From positions 705,356 to 769,355 of the forward strand of contig CM035358.1 of NCBI GenBank assembly GCA_020137815.1: DNA of 64,000 bases. Direction: 5' to 3'. Below are positions 1 through 11,654 of the stretch, piece by piece. Numbering within the stretch: position 1 is the stretch's first letter; every line of letters starts with the position of its first letter. The notes below the pieces were generated by a model. The model saw nothing but the letters and a program-made list of their open reading frames with translations. It ran no database searches and had not been told where the DNA came from. The translations under genes and the position numbers were made by a program. The DNA is from Hormiphora californensis. Its lineage: Eukaryota; Ctenophora; Tentaculata; Cydippida; Pleurobrachiidae.

Positions 1-81
1 GGAAGTAAAGAAGGGGTTAGAGTTTAGACCCTTATCTCTAACCCTCTCCCCTCTCTAACCCTCTCCCCCCCCCCACACCAG

Positions 82-3000
82 GTGACCTAGGTACAGGTAC
101 TGTGAAGTGTACGGACTGGGAGAACTTGGCTGAAATTCACGAGGCAGTCACCTTACTGGATGGAAGGAAACAAACACCTACCAAGTAAGCCAGATATAAA
201 ATTTAGGAATGACATACTGACAGCTGGGGTATACGGGACTGCCTAGCGTTTACAGATCACATCATCACGATCCCCTAATAATGCCCAACTCTACTATAAC
301 ATGATCCCCTAATAATGCCCAACTCTACTATAACATGATCCCCTAATAATGCCCAACTCTACTATAACATGATCCCCTAATAATGCCCAACTCTACTATA
401 ACATGATCCCCTAATAATGCCCAACTCTACTATAACATGTTTCCCTAATAATGCCCAACTCTACTATAACATGATCCCCTAATACTGCCCAACTCTACTA
501 TAACATGATCCCCTAATAATGCCCAACTCTATTATAACATGATCCCCTAATAATTAATAATAATAATACATAATATCAGCATTTGTATACACGCTCAGAC
601 CCCATAGAATACCAGAATCTAAAAAACCCTAGTAACATGGAGCATCAGAGCGGTTCACCTTTGCTGCAAACCCTAAAAAATGTAAAAATATATAATGTCT
701 ATCCATTTAAATGTCCAGTGCTCGGATGCTCAAAAAACTGGTCACAAAACCTAGCAATTAATGTATTATCAGTCCCACAGTCCACGCACACACGCCCACA
801 CAATCAAATCACCACCTCCACCACCTTGCCTCCTCTGATCCCAAAGGTCTTCCCAGGTTCCGCCTCCTTCCTCGCCCTCAGGTCAGCAACCAACTTCCTC
901 CTCTCCTCTCTCTCCTCTGGAGAACGATCAGGGGATATGAAAGTTTTACTAAAATCTTGAGATTTCTTCAGACTATTCTTGCACGATAGAATCCGATCTC
1001 GGAAATTCACCGGTCGGTCAGTACCCTCCTTGTACCTACCGAGGCACTCCATACCCCAAACATTGGTAGTACACTCGCCCATGTGATCAAACAGACGTCT
1101 GACTTCTAACTCCAGATCGTTGTTGTTTTCACTTTTACCATCACACAACCCATAGACAATCACATTGCTTATCCTGTCCTCCGTTGCACTGCTAATTGCT
1201 GTGCTGATTCGCTTCGGAGCTAGGACTGTGTCACATCGCTTCTTGAGAACAGAAGAAAAGGTCTTGATTTCCTCTTCTGCTGTAGACTGTACGGCAGTTA
1301 TCTCCTTATCTCGCTTTTCCAACAACTCACACTGCAATTTAACAAGCTGAGCCTGGGCATCTACCAATGCTCGCTGAGAAGCAATCACCTCCTCTTGATT
1401 ATCCAATAGCCTCCTTTCACTGTCTTCAACTTCGTTACTCAGGCGGTCAAGCAGCGGGTAACACCTCTCCACAAGGAAACGGCACACCTTCTCTGTGAAA
1501 TCCTCTAGTTCTTGCTTCTTAATCCCCTTGATCTTACTCTTACTCGGGCACTTCAAGCTATCCCACACACTACGGCCGGCAGTCAAACTTTTCGGGAAGG
1601 AATCCTTGGCACCAGCATGTGTAAACAGGTCGCGTACCAGGTCAAATAGCTCGCCCTGTACTTCACCATAGACACTTCTTTGTACCCTTTCATCGCTATA
1701 CACTCTCAGCCGGTCTTTGAAACTACAAGCAGAGGCTGTACTACCACTCATAGCAGGAGAGATAGATATCTCACAATTAGAGAGATTCGCAGGCAGAACA
1801 GAGATAAGGGAGCTCTGACCAAATGTGATGTGAGAACTATAACATGATCCCCTAATAATGCCCAACTCTACTATAACATGATCCCCTAATAATGCCCAAC
1901 TCTATTATAACATGATCCCCTAATAATGCCCAACTATAACATGATCCCCTAATAATGCCCAACTCTACTATAACATGATCCCCTAATAATGCCCAACTCT
2001 ACTATAACATGATCCCCTAATAATGCCCAACTCTATTATAACATGATCCCCTAATAATGCCCAACTCTACTATAACATGATCCCCTAATAATGCCCAACT
2101 CTACTATAAAATGATCCCCTAATAATACCCAACTCTACTATAACATAATCCCCTAATAATACCCAACTCTACTATAACATGATCCCCTAATAATGCCCAA
2201 CTCTACTATAACATGATCCCCTAATAATGCCCAACTCTACTATAACATGATCCCCTAATAATGCCCAACTCTACTATAACATGATCCCCTAATAATTCCC
2301 AACTATAACATGATCCCCTAATAATGCCCAACTCTACTATAACATGATCCCCTAATAATTCCCAACTATAACATGATCCCCTAATAATGCCCAACTCTAC
2401 TATAACATGATCCCCTAATAATGCCCAACTCTACTATAACATGATCCCCTAATAATGCCCAACTATAACATGATCCCCTAATAATTCCCAACTATAACAT
2501 GATCCCCTAATAATGCCCAACTCTACTATAACATGATCCCCTAATAATGCCCAACTCTACTATAACATGATCCCCTAATAATGCCCAACTATAACATGAT
2601 CCCCTAATAATGCCCAACTCTACTATAACATGATCCCCTAATAATGCCCAACTCTACTATAACATGATCCCCTAATAATGCCCAACTCAACTATAACATG
2701 ATCCCCTAATAATGCCCAACTCTACTATAACATGATCCCCTAATAATGCCCAACTCTACTATAACATGATCCCCTAATAATGCCCAACTCTACTATAACA
2801 TGATCCCCTAATAATGCCCAACTCTACTATAACATGATCCCCTAATAATGCCCAACTCTACTATAACATGATCCCCTAATAATGCCCAACTCTACTATTA
2901 TAACATGATCCCCTAATAATGCCCAACTCTACTATAACATGATCCCCTAATAATGCCCAACTCTACTATAACATGATCCCCTAATAATGCCCAACTATAA

Positions 3001-3623
3001 CATGATCCCCTAATAATGCCAAACTCTACTATAACATGATCCCCTAATAATGCCCAACTCTACTATAACATGATCCCCTAATAATGCCCAGCTTTGCCAA
3101 GTTAGACTGTTTTTCGCACGCCCCTACCTTTACAAATGTAAAGGGAGGGTTAGAACATAACAAGCCCAGCTCTACTATAACATGATTTGTTATGTTCTAA
3201 CCCTCCCTTTACATTTGAAAAACAGTCTAACTTGGCAAAACATGATCCCCTAATAATGCCCAACTCTACTATAACATGATCCCCTAATAATGCCCAACTC
3301 TACTATAACATGATCCCCTAATAATGCCCAACTCTACTATAACATGATCCCCTAATAATGCCCAACTCTACTATAACATGATCCCCTAATAATGCCCAAC
3401 TATAACATGATCCCCTAATATCCAACTCTATTACAGGCTGGAGGTAAAGTTGAGGATAAGGCAGCCTGTTGGTGGAGCCCAGTGTGAGATGATAGATATG
3501 AAGTGGCTGGTATTAGGACGATCTGGTAGAGCCCCTTCCAACCCAGCACCATCTCTTGGTGTTCCCCAGCAGCAACGAGCCGGCAGACCTAGCCCCAGCC
3601 CCCGGGCTGCAAGGCGAGGCTAA
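82..3623 (+). CDS. CC2D1A/B-like protein, last two exons
   Basis: Two spliced exons, 82-184 and 3437-3623, encode the C-terminal 95 or so residues of a CC2D1-family protein (coiled-coil and C2 domain protein, an ESCRT-III/CHMP4 binding endosomal and signalling regulator). The reading runs LGTGTVK, then EIHEAVTLLDGRK, KLEVKLRIRQPVGG and MKWLVLG, which matches the end of the family's C2 domain, where human CC2D1A/B have DGR(R/K)PTGGKLEV-like and WLVL-like motifs. Phases fit: exon 1 ends after AA, exon 2 supplies G to complete Lys. The donor is GTAAGC and the acceptor TATTACAG. After the C2 domain only a 35-residue Pro/Arg-rich tail remains, much shorter than the helical tail of vertebrate homologues. 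The gene starts outside the window. Family assignment is from recalled motif similarity, so A versus B is not decidable. Confidence 0.85.
269..570. repeat. 34-bp minisatellite, first block
   Basis: Tandem copies of a unit beginning GATCCCCTAATAATGCCC and ending CAACTCTACTATAACAT, about eight copies, with rare substitutions. It lies in the last intron of the CC2D1-like gene and is the same repeat as the larger block at 1839-3430; a LINE-derived insert separates the two. Confidence 0.97.
561..1840 (-). mobile_element. ORF1-only LINE fragment (half-LINE) inside the minisatellite
   Basis: A minus-strand ORF (804-1865, 353 codons) has the layout of a non-LTR retrotransposon ORF1 protein: an N-terminal variable part, a central coiled coil rich in Glu, Gln and Leu (about residues 110-205, e.g. 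RRLLDNQEEVIASQRALV), then an RRM-like domain beginning NVIVYGL and ending with a basic SPEEREERRKLVADLRARK segment, as in ORF1 proteins of CR1/L2-like elements. No endonuclease or reverse transcriptase is adjacent. On the minus strand the 3' end runs into a short (ATT)n tail at 561-580, typical of LINE 3' ends. The first dozen codons (MGIIRGSCYS...) are read from the minisatellite itself, so the true start is probably an internal Met near MSGSTAS. Both flanks are minisatellite repeat, so target-site duplication cannot be read. Confidence 0.75.
1839..3430. repeat. 34-bp minisatellite, second block
   Basis: About 45 units of the same repeat as 269-570, mixed with a shorter variant lacking TCTAC. 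The array stops only six bases before the acceptor AG of the last CC2D1-like exon, and its final unit grades into the sequence TCCAACTCTATTACAG at the splice site. The unit contains repeated CTAAT/CTATAAC strings that resemble branch points. It contains an inverted element pair at 3093-3241. Confidence 0.97.
3093..3241. mobile_element. Inverted pair of a TTGCC...AACATAACAA short element
   Basis: Two copies of one roughly 60-75-bp element lie head to head around a single minisatellite-like unit: TTTGCCAAGTTAGACTG ... GGGTTAGAACATAACAA, then TTGTTATGTTCTAACCC ... CAGTCTAACTTGGCAAA. The same element family recurs singly elsewhere in the window (41703, 27609, 18195, 54989, 61695 and others). Confidence 0.85.
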
Positions 3624-3879
3624 TAAAATATTTAGGAGAAGGCACTTCTTGGGTTGAGCTACTGATTACTGAAGGACATATTAATTTCTTTTTTTCTTTA
3701 CTCTGTTGACTGTGTGAAGATTTTGTATTTTAGACCAGGACTGAACCGAACTGTGAGTGTGCACTGTGCAGTGTGTGGTGTTTTGTAAGTTAGTTTTGTG
3801 TAATTTTACTGTTAGATTAATTCAGAATACTGTGAACTGTGTGTTTTGAGTATTCGAAACAAGTTGTTACGGAGGTCAA

Positions 3880-3885
3880 AATAAA
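3880..3885 (+). terminator. Candidate polyadenylation signal, CC2D1-like gene
   Basis: AATAAA about 260 bp after the stop codon. A second AATAAA overlaps the stop codon itself (3622-3627) and is probably too close to be the main signal. Between 3624 and 4208 there is no other feature. Confidence 0.45.
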
Positions 3886-4208
3886 TAACTTGTGTACAAA
3901 ATAACCAAATAACAAACACGCCTCCAATTTCACAGCCACTCTGTCAGAGCATTGGCCTGACCCTATTCCGATCCAACACACTTCACTGTCCTAATTTCTA
4001 CAAAGTACAAATTGTCTTTGGCCTTCCTGGAAGTTGGCAGGAGTTTGGAACCCATCTGCCAAGTTGAGTCCATGGGCAGAATGGAGCAGAATTCCAGTCA
4101 GAAGCACGGAAGAGACGTCAATTGTGTGCTTTAATCTTATCAAAAGCACCGCGCGTGCCACACATTAGTGCGCGTACTTCTGAGGGCTCGGGTGCGGCCA
4201 ATTGTGGC

Positions 4209-7200
4209 TCACTCCGAGTCCGATCCAACAGGTCCACACGGTTTTGCCTGAAGAGAGAGGATGTTAGTTTTTACAGTGCTGGATAACTGAGATAATTAAC
4301 ATTAATTAGACACCAACGAAGGGAACTTACCGGACACGGTTTGTGTTGTTTAGAAGGGGGACAGTGTGCTGTTGAGGAGATCAGAATAACTGATCTGTGT
4401 CTCTTGTTGAAACGAACTTTGCCACACGAGGGACTACATCCTGACCAGTCAGACCACGGTCCAACCTGAAGAGAGAATTTAATCAATGAATAAGAAATAG
4501 AGTTACTACGGTAAACAGAAAGTTTTAGGTATTTTGTCAGATCTAGACAGATATTGAAGCACGTACACTGCATGGTTTCGTTGGAGTATCATCATCAATA
4601 TCGCTATGATCATCAAAATCCCCATTTCTCCCATCATTATCACAACACCCTCTTTGTTGGATATCCTCGTCACAGTTCTCCAAGAGACGATATCTGGATT
4701 GGGAACAGTCATCTCCACACGAACTCCACTCACCCCACTCTCCCAACTAAAAGGGAGGGAGTAGTGACATACTGATTGGGTTGGAGTCAAATCTAGAGGG
4801 AAGTTTAATACTTACTTCACACGCAGGTTCAGTTGTCTCTTCGTCATCATAATACTCATCGTCATCATCATCATAGCTATCATTATCATCATCATCGTCA
4901 CGATTATCGTCATCATCTTGACACGGGTTGATGTCCACACAGTCACTAGTCTCACTAAGTTCAGGACAGCTCCTGCCCCCATTGATCTCGTCATAAAGGA
5001 CAGTTCGGGATCTCTCTCTGACCCCCTGATCTCCGTGTTTGGGGCGACATGGAACACTGCACCCACCCCACTCTCCCCACTGGCTCACTGAACAGTCCAG
5101 GACACATTTGGGGTCGGAGGAACAGTCTCTCATCTGATAGGGGGTCATGTGGATTTGTTAGGGGATTAGAGAGGGGAACAGGGAATCTCGGCAAACATAT
5201 TCTATTTTACAAAGCCTTACCTCAGAGAGTGGGTCTGGGCAGGAGATAGTTTTTTGGGGGAACCCTATGTAGGCCCTGGTTCTTTTCTGAATTATCAGCG
5301 GCTTCGATTGAACCACCGTCCACTCCTCCCAATCCGATAGCTGTGCATGATAATAAAGCTAAATTGGTATATGGCAGGGGAGATGGTCACGAGGAGAGAG
5401 TTGGGGGGGGGAGAGAGATGGGTTGTCGGCTGGTGGAGGAGGGGAAGAAGGGAGAAGGGTATGAGGGGTCAGGAGGCCAGTCTTTATACTTAGCACTTAC
5501 ATCGCACTTTAGAGTCGTACATTCGCGAGGCATGGGTTTACATTTTCTATAGTCCTTTTTGTAGACGCAGTGTGCCCCTCCTGAAGCAGTTAGTGTTAGT
5601 TGTAACGGTAGGGTAATGTATTCCAATAAAAGGAAAGTTTGTACATAGCATTTGAAATGCTATAGTATTATTGTGTTGATCTTCTACCGACCTACCGATA
5701 CATGCATTCTAAAAAACTATGATCGGGTAACTCTCAGCAGCTGTTATACCTCCAGATGGTTCCCGTTCGATGGTGCGGGTTCTATTTTGTATCAGGTCCT
5801 GGGCAGGGGTGTCATCCTTTCTACATGAGGCAGGGCAGGGTGACCAGGGTGACCACTGTGACATGATACAATCTACATCACACTCTCCTCCCTCACAATC
5901 CCTCTCCTGGGGTGTAGTGTTAGTAAAACAGGCACTGACTGTACATTGCGCACCCGTCGGCCCGGTTCGAAGAGGACGGTCTTATATTAGACAAGTAAAA
6001 CAGTACTTAGTACGCTTTTTTACTTGTATAAATCTGACCTTCGGGAAAAGTGAAAACAGTAAAAAGGACAATATCAAGAGTTTGTACCCTTTGCAGATAC
6101 ATTTTGTTATGAAATAACGCCTAGCTCAGATTCCCGCTGTAAAGATCAACAAGGAATGAACACTAGAGAAAATGTGTTTTTGATATAATGCTGCTATTGT
6201 TATTTAATTTATCTGTCAACGATTTTATTGAAGATGAACGTATTATTATTGAATAACAAACAACTCACCTCCACAAGAGAGGGGCATGGTTGTCCTCCAT
6301 TATTGGGTTCCACTATGATATCCCTGACTCTGATCTGAGTGCTGCCTTGGGCGTGCCATCCTCCCCAGTCAGACACCTCACAGTCAACCACCATACACTC
6401 AACACCTGGTGAGAAATCAATAAAGTGGGGCTACAGGATTATACTCAACAGTTAACACCTAGGGGAAGTAAATCAATATTTCTAGAGGGGCTACTGGATA
6501 ATACTCAACTAGGGGAAGTAAATCAATATTTCTAAAGTGGGGCTAATGGATAATAAAGATGTAACAATCTAACTTGTTGCAGTTGCAACAATCCAACTAT
6601 ACTCTGCAGTGAGAACTACCTGTGTCGCAGGGTCGTGTCTCCTCCAGTTCTGGGCAGTACCCCTCATCCCACTGTTCATCTTTAATGATCCTCCTCTCTC
6701 TAGCCTCAATACCAATCCCACATTGAACACTGCACTCTCCCCAAGCACTCCACTCCCCTACCTCGCACCTGTAAAAATACAGGGGGTATTAGGAGATAGA
6801 AACAAGAAACTAAACAAGAGAAATGAGTAGAAGGGATTAGGAGGAAATGAGAGGTAGAAACAGCAAGTAGATCATACCTTTGGCATGGTGGAGGGGGAGG
6901 GTTGCAATCCCGATCTTCACTCAGCGATACAGCACAGCTACTGCTGTACACCAGTAATAACCTGGTTCTGTTTTGTGTGGCGTCCTCCCCACACGAGGGG
7001 CAGGTGGACCAGGAATCCCATTCAGATACTAGACAGTGGTTAGGCTCCACCTGATGGGGTAACAATTAGTTAGGTAGTGTTATATCATTGGAAACGGAAC
7101 AAAATAATATAAAAAGGGGGGGGGTGTTATTATTCTGGATCAGGTGAAATACCTCACAACTCCAGATACAGTGTTCCTCTTGGTGCCAATCTACTGCATA

Positions 7201-9348
7201 GTCCTTCTTCCTCTCATCACACCCAACACCATCTCTTACCCTGAACGCAGCTGTTAATTAGTTATACCATGTGTACTTGTTAATTATACTGTGTACTTGC
7301 AGTAGGATACAGTACACTGTATCACAATTCGGAAGGATACTGATTACTGTGTAAGGGATTGCCTTGCTCGACCCTGTTTCACAGCTAAAGGAGGGTAAGA
7401 ACGAGTAAGAGAGCGGATTACGGGTATCAGAATTAAGTTTCATAGTAGATTGTTGTAATATCACTAAACAGTAGCATGTACCTGTATCGAGTTGTTTTCA
7501 TGTTGTCCATGTCTGTGATACCTTCCTCACACATAGGATCACACTCTCCCCACTCCCCCCACTCCCCACACCCACACATACACTCCTCCCTTTCCTCCCT
7601 CTCCCCGCACTCAGCTCCATCGGGGTTGGATACGATATCGCGGTGTCTCACTCGGGCCCTATAATCAGGACAGGTTCCCCCACACTCTCCCCACTCAGCC
7701 CAGGGAGATAGTTCACAGGGACAACTACCACCTTGACATAGCCTGAACTTGGCCATTGCTGTACACGATATATCACCTAGGAAAGGAGGGGGGTGTTATT
7801 GGAAATTAATTGGTATACTATGCGAGGGGTTAATTGGAAACTAATTGGTCTAATTGCGAGGGGTTAATTGAAGGAAGGTGTGACCAGCATCTTACCTCGA
7901 GCAATGGTGCGGTATCGAAACTGAAGACCCGTCCCACACTGTACGTTACATCTTCCCCAACCTCCCCATGACCCATAAACACACTCTGTCTTCTCTCCCT
8001 CACACTCCTCCCTCTGCAGTAATGGCTTGGTGCAGGTTGTAGACCCCACTACCCGGTACCTAAACCCATCCCCTCCACAGTTTGTCCAGTCACCCACCTC
8101 TCCGTCGTAATGACAGCCATCCTCCTCTCTAGCAACATAATCACAACTCGGCACAAAGGTTGTTAATCCGAAGTAGGATCGGAGGACATGTTCCTCGTAT
8201 TCCATCTCGATACTGTTTAGATCTGACATTATATCATCAACCATCTCATCACCACTGGATGTGTGAGATTCTGTTTCATCACTCTTATGAGACATGTCAT
8301 GTTCAAGGTGGTCCAGTGCGTTTTCCTCCAGTTTTATAGAGATTCTGTGTGAAACCATATCCTTTACTGCATCGGAAATAGTGTTCATATCCTTAGCTTT
8401 CGTAGTGTCTTCCTTCTTTTCTTCCTTATTTTTTCCATACCAAGTTTCTGTTAAAGTATCGGCAATCCTCTGGTACAAACTTTTCTCTTTCTCTTCGTTT
8501 TCACCCTCACAACAGAGCCTTGCCTCCTCCTCCACCTCACAGGTGTCCCTTTTTCTTGTTCTGCGGAAGGGGTGGGGGTAACTAAATCTGGCAATCTGCC
8601 AATACAAAAAACTAAATCTGGGGAACAAACATCACACTATATATCAGGGTAGACGTGTAGTTACCTAAATGATTCACCCTCGCATGTTCGACACTCTGCC
8701 CACTCTGTCCAGGGCGTAGCATCACACACACTAGATACGTCATGTCCGCCAGCAAAGTCCCTGACCTTGAAAGGTTCAGGACGGAGGCGGTGGCTGGCGG
8801 CACTCCCCGAACTTCCTACTATTTGTTTCTCCTGACAGTCACATGGCTCTCTCTCGTATACCCTGTAAGGAACTTGGTAAGGACCGTGTAGATGAGTGGA
8901 GTTGTTTTGTACAAACTCTAACAGTCTAACTTGGAAAGAGTGGAGAGGGAAAATTATAAAAACCGAACCTGGGGCAAACAAACTGGGGTCTAAGTTGGAC
9001 GCGTGTCCTATCCCGGAATCTGTTGGCACAATCACACGTGCTCCACTCCGACCAGGTGCCCACATCACACCGGCACTCGGGACAGAGGCGGGAATCAGTG
9101 AGGTGACCCCGGGAACACTGCCTCTCTTGCCAACAGTCCTCCCCGCACTCCGACCAGCCACCCCACTCTGCACAGTCTAGTGTGGAACCTGGAAATGTCG
9201 CTGTGTTAGCTCTCAATGTCCATATGTGGGTGTTGAGATTGGTGAAATACTGATACCCATATATATGGGCATGGTGAACTCACGTACCATCTGCAGTTGA
9301 GAAAGTGGCGAGTAAAAGGTGAAGTAGTGTGAGTGATCTGATTATCAT
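4209..9348 (-). CDS. Secreted multi-TSP1-repeat protein
   Basis: Sixteen exons on the minus strand: 9288-9348, 8969-9188, 8665-8925, 7896-8587, 7482-7776, 7153-7240, 6878-7050, 6620-6768, 6269-6405, about 5732-5938, 5501-5580, 5221-5340, 4816-5133, 4567-4746, 4331-4465, 4209-4247. The first exon is a signal peptide (MIIRSLTLLHLLLATFSTA). About ten thrombospondin type-1 repeats follow, each with the Trp-x-x-Trp core and spaced Cys, e.g. CAEWGGWSECGEDC, CEVGEWSAWGECSVQCG, CSVSQWGEWGGCSVPC, GPWSDWSGCSPSCG. Exon 4 also carries a long charged, non-TSP1 segment, and exon 13 ends in a poly-Asp stretch (DDDDDNDSYDDDDDEYYDDE) that could bind calcium. TSP1 repeats mediate matrix and glycan binding outside the cell. 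Phases agree at every junction except exon 9 to 10, where neither nearby acceptor (TACAG, TCAG) restores frame. No catalytic domain is seen, so ADAMTS is unlikely. Confidence 0.85.
7358..7405. mobile_element. TTGCC...AGGGTAAGAACGAG short element copy
   Basis: ATTGCCTTGCTCGACCCTG followed by AAAGGAGGGTAAGAACGAG, a diverged copy of the short element family seen also at 41703 and 61695. It lies in an intron of the TSP1-repeat gene. Confidence 0.5.
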
Positions 9349-9623
9349 AGTGGCATCCTTGATGTGGAAATGTTATAGCCGTGAAATAGAGTATTGAATT
9401 GTGGATATTGTTTTTTTTTGGGGGGAAAAATTATTAAAAAGGAATAGCAATCAAATTTATGTCTTCTTCCTCTACAGATAGAGCAGGTTATATTGTGGAT
9501 ATTGTACTATTTTGTGAGAAAATAATATGAACAATTATCATAACACTATCAAACACTTTTTACACACTCTGTAAACATTCAAAACTCTTCAGTGACTGGT
9601 AGTTAGATCAGTTTCCACAGCCT

Positions 9624-9932
9624 TTAGACACCATCAGTAGCACTCGAGAAGAATGGATCAATCTGAAACCAGGTGAATATTTTTAAAGCAGAATAAGGGG
9701 ACAACTGCTATTAGAAAAATAGAAAGAGAAAGAGATTGGAAGAAAAAACATCTGATGTTTTAAATCTTCTGCCTAGAGTGATGTTAATTATACTTGTACA
9801 AGGATATGTACATTACCTGTTTCACCTGTAGCCAGATATCACCGGTGGGCACTAGAAAGCTGCTGAAGTAAACCTTGAACCTCTCTAAAAGAACTCCATC
9901 CATCCAGTCTTCAACTGTACTGCTGGGCCAGT
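9624..9932 (-). CDS. Last two exons of an unidentified gene
   Basis: Two exon-like stretches on the minus strand fit together: 9817-9932 (acceptor CTTTCAG, donor CAG|GTAATG) and 9624-9662 (acceptor GGTTTCAG, then a stop). They read WPSSTVEDWMDGVLL, ERFKVYFSSFLVP, TGDIWLQVKQ, IDPFFSSATDGV, stop. Phases agree (2 nt carried in, 0 between). I do not recognise the protein. Upstream exons should lie above 9932, but the region to 12.4 kb is repeat-rich and none could be found, so this may be the intact end of a gene with a long intron or a remnant. It lies just upstream of the TSP1-repeat gene, on the same strand. Confidence 0.45.
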
Positions 9933-10296
9933 CTGAAAGGAATGTTATTACAACGCAATTTTTCGTTTAAATTTTACTTACTAATAATTCTGAATACGTG
10001 TTTATTTATTTATTTTTTTCCGTATCTTCCCCGCACCCATAGTTTTGCAAGGCAAACTAAACTGAACCCATCATGTATATTGAATAAATAAACTCGTTCC
10101 AGAATCTGATAATTAAGTTTTAGGGTTTTAGGATTATTAAGATAAATCGAAGTTGTATACTTCCAGGTATCCTAATTTATGTTTGTTCAGCAGGTTATTC
10201 CTTTGCGTGACCACATCATAATGTAAATCAAGCTCCCGAAAACTGGATAGTTTTGACTCTTGATAAGATAAATCGAAGTTGTATATTTCCGGGTAT

Positions 10297-11654
10297 CTCT
10301 ATTATAATTTGGAGATGAACGACGTCGAAGTTTTTTCATCCGCTCTATATCAATAGGGTGTGTTTTCGAAAGCTCAGGATTAGCTTAGTCGATTAGAAAA
10401 AGAATTAATCTAATCCCAAGTAGGGTTTTTGAAAAAATCGACATCAAAGATCAAAAAACCACAAATGATAACCGGGTAGGAATGGGTGCTCCTTCATAAA
10501 ACATTTTATGCGACATTTTATGCGACCAAAGCTCACACTTTTGGAACTTCCAGTGGAAGTTTCTTACTATTTTCGAATGAATTTTAACAATTCAGTCCCC
10601 ATAGTTACCACTTCAGTTGCCATGGCAACCGCGTTATTTCCGTTAAAAGTGGCAAAAACAACCACACGGCGAAGCCGTATGGGTTAACAAAAAGCCCTTA
10701 CTTGGGGCGCACCCAATGGGTGCGCTATCTCTATTATAATTTGGAGATGAACGTCGAAGTCGAAGTCGTTCGTTAGGCGGTATCTAAGCGACAGTGCTCC
10801 TTCATAAAACACTCTATGTGCCCAAAGCTGTAAAGCTGTTACTCACAGTTTTGGAACTTCCAGTGGAAGTTTGTGATTATTTTCAAACAACTTTTAACAT
10901 GCCAGTCACCATGTTTACCAATTCAGTTGCCATGGCAACCGTGTTATTGACGTTGAAAGTGGCGAAATGAGCCACACGGCGAAGCCGGGTGGGTTATCAA
11001 AAGGCCCTTACTTGAGGCGCACCCAATGGGTGCGCTAGTCTCTATTATAATTTGGAGATGAACGTCGTCGAAGTGGCCGTTCGTTCAGCGGTATCTAAGC
11101 GACTGCTCCTTCATAAAACACTTTATAGGCACAAAGCTGTAAAGCTGTTTTTCACACTTTTGGAACTTCCAGTGGAAGTTTGTTAATATTTTCGAATGAC
11201 TTTTAACAGGCCAGTCCCCATAGTTACCAATTCAGTTGCCATGGCAACGGTTTTATTGACGTTGAAAGTGAAAGAACCACCCGGCGAAGCCTGGTGGGTT
11301 ATCAAAAACCCTTCCTTGAGGCGCACCCAGTGGGTGCGCTAGTCTCTATTATAAGTTGGAGATGAACGTCGAAGTGGTCGTTCGTTCAGTGCGTTTCTAC
11401 GCGACAGGCTGCTCCTTCATAAAACACTTTATGTGCCCAAAGCTGTAAAGCTGTTACTCACACTTTTGGAACTTCCAGTGGAAGTTTGTTGATATTTTCG
11501 AATGAATTTCAACAATTCAGTTCCCATAGTTACCAATTCAGTTGCCATGGCAACCGTGTTATTGACGTTAAAAGTGGCGAAAAGAACCACCCGGCAAAGC
11601 CGGGTGGGTTATCAAAAAACCCTTACTTGAGGCGCACCCAATGGGTGCGCTATA
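10297..11654. repeat. Tandem satellite, four units of about 300-430 bp
   Basis: Units start with CTCTATTATAATTTGGAGAT at 10297, 10729, 11040 and 11344 and end with GCGCACCCAATGGGTGCGC, itself a perfect short palindrome. Each unit also holds a second hairpin, CCCGGCAAAGCCGGG or a variant, and conserved stretches such as TTGGAACTTCCAGTGGAAG. Units are diverged by substitutions and small indels. No ORF is conserved between units, so coding is unlikely. From 9933 to 10296 there are only AT-rich sequence and a short repeated motif (GATAAATCGAAGTTGTATA). Confidence 0.9.

Noticed and set aside
269..3430. CRISPR-like array
   Set aside because: Contiguous 34-bp minisatellite without unique spacers, in a eukaryotic intron.
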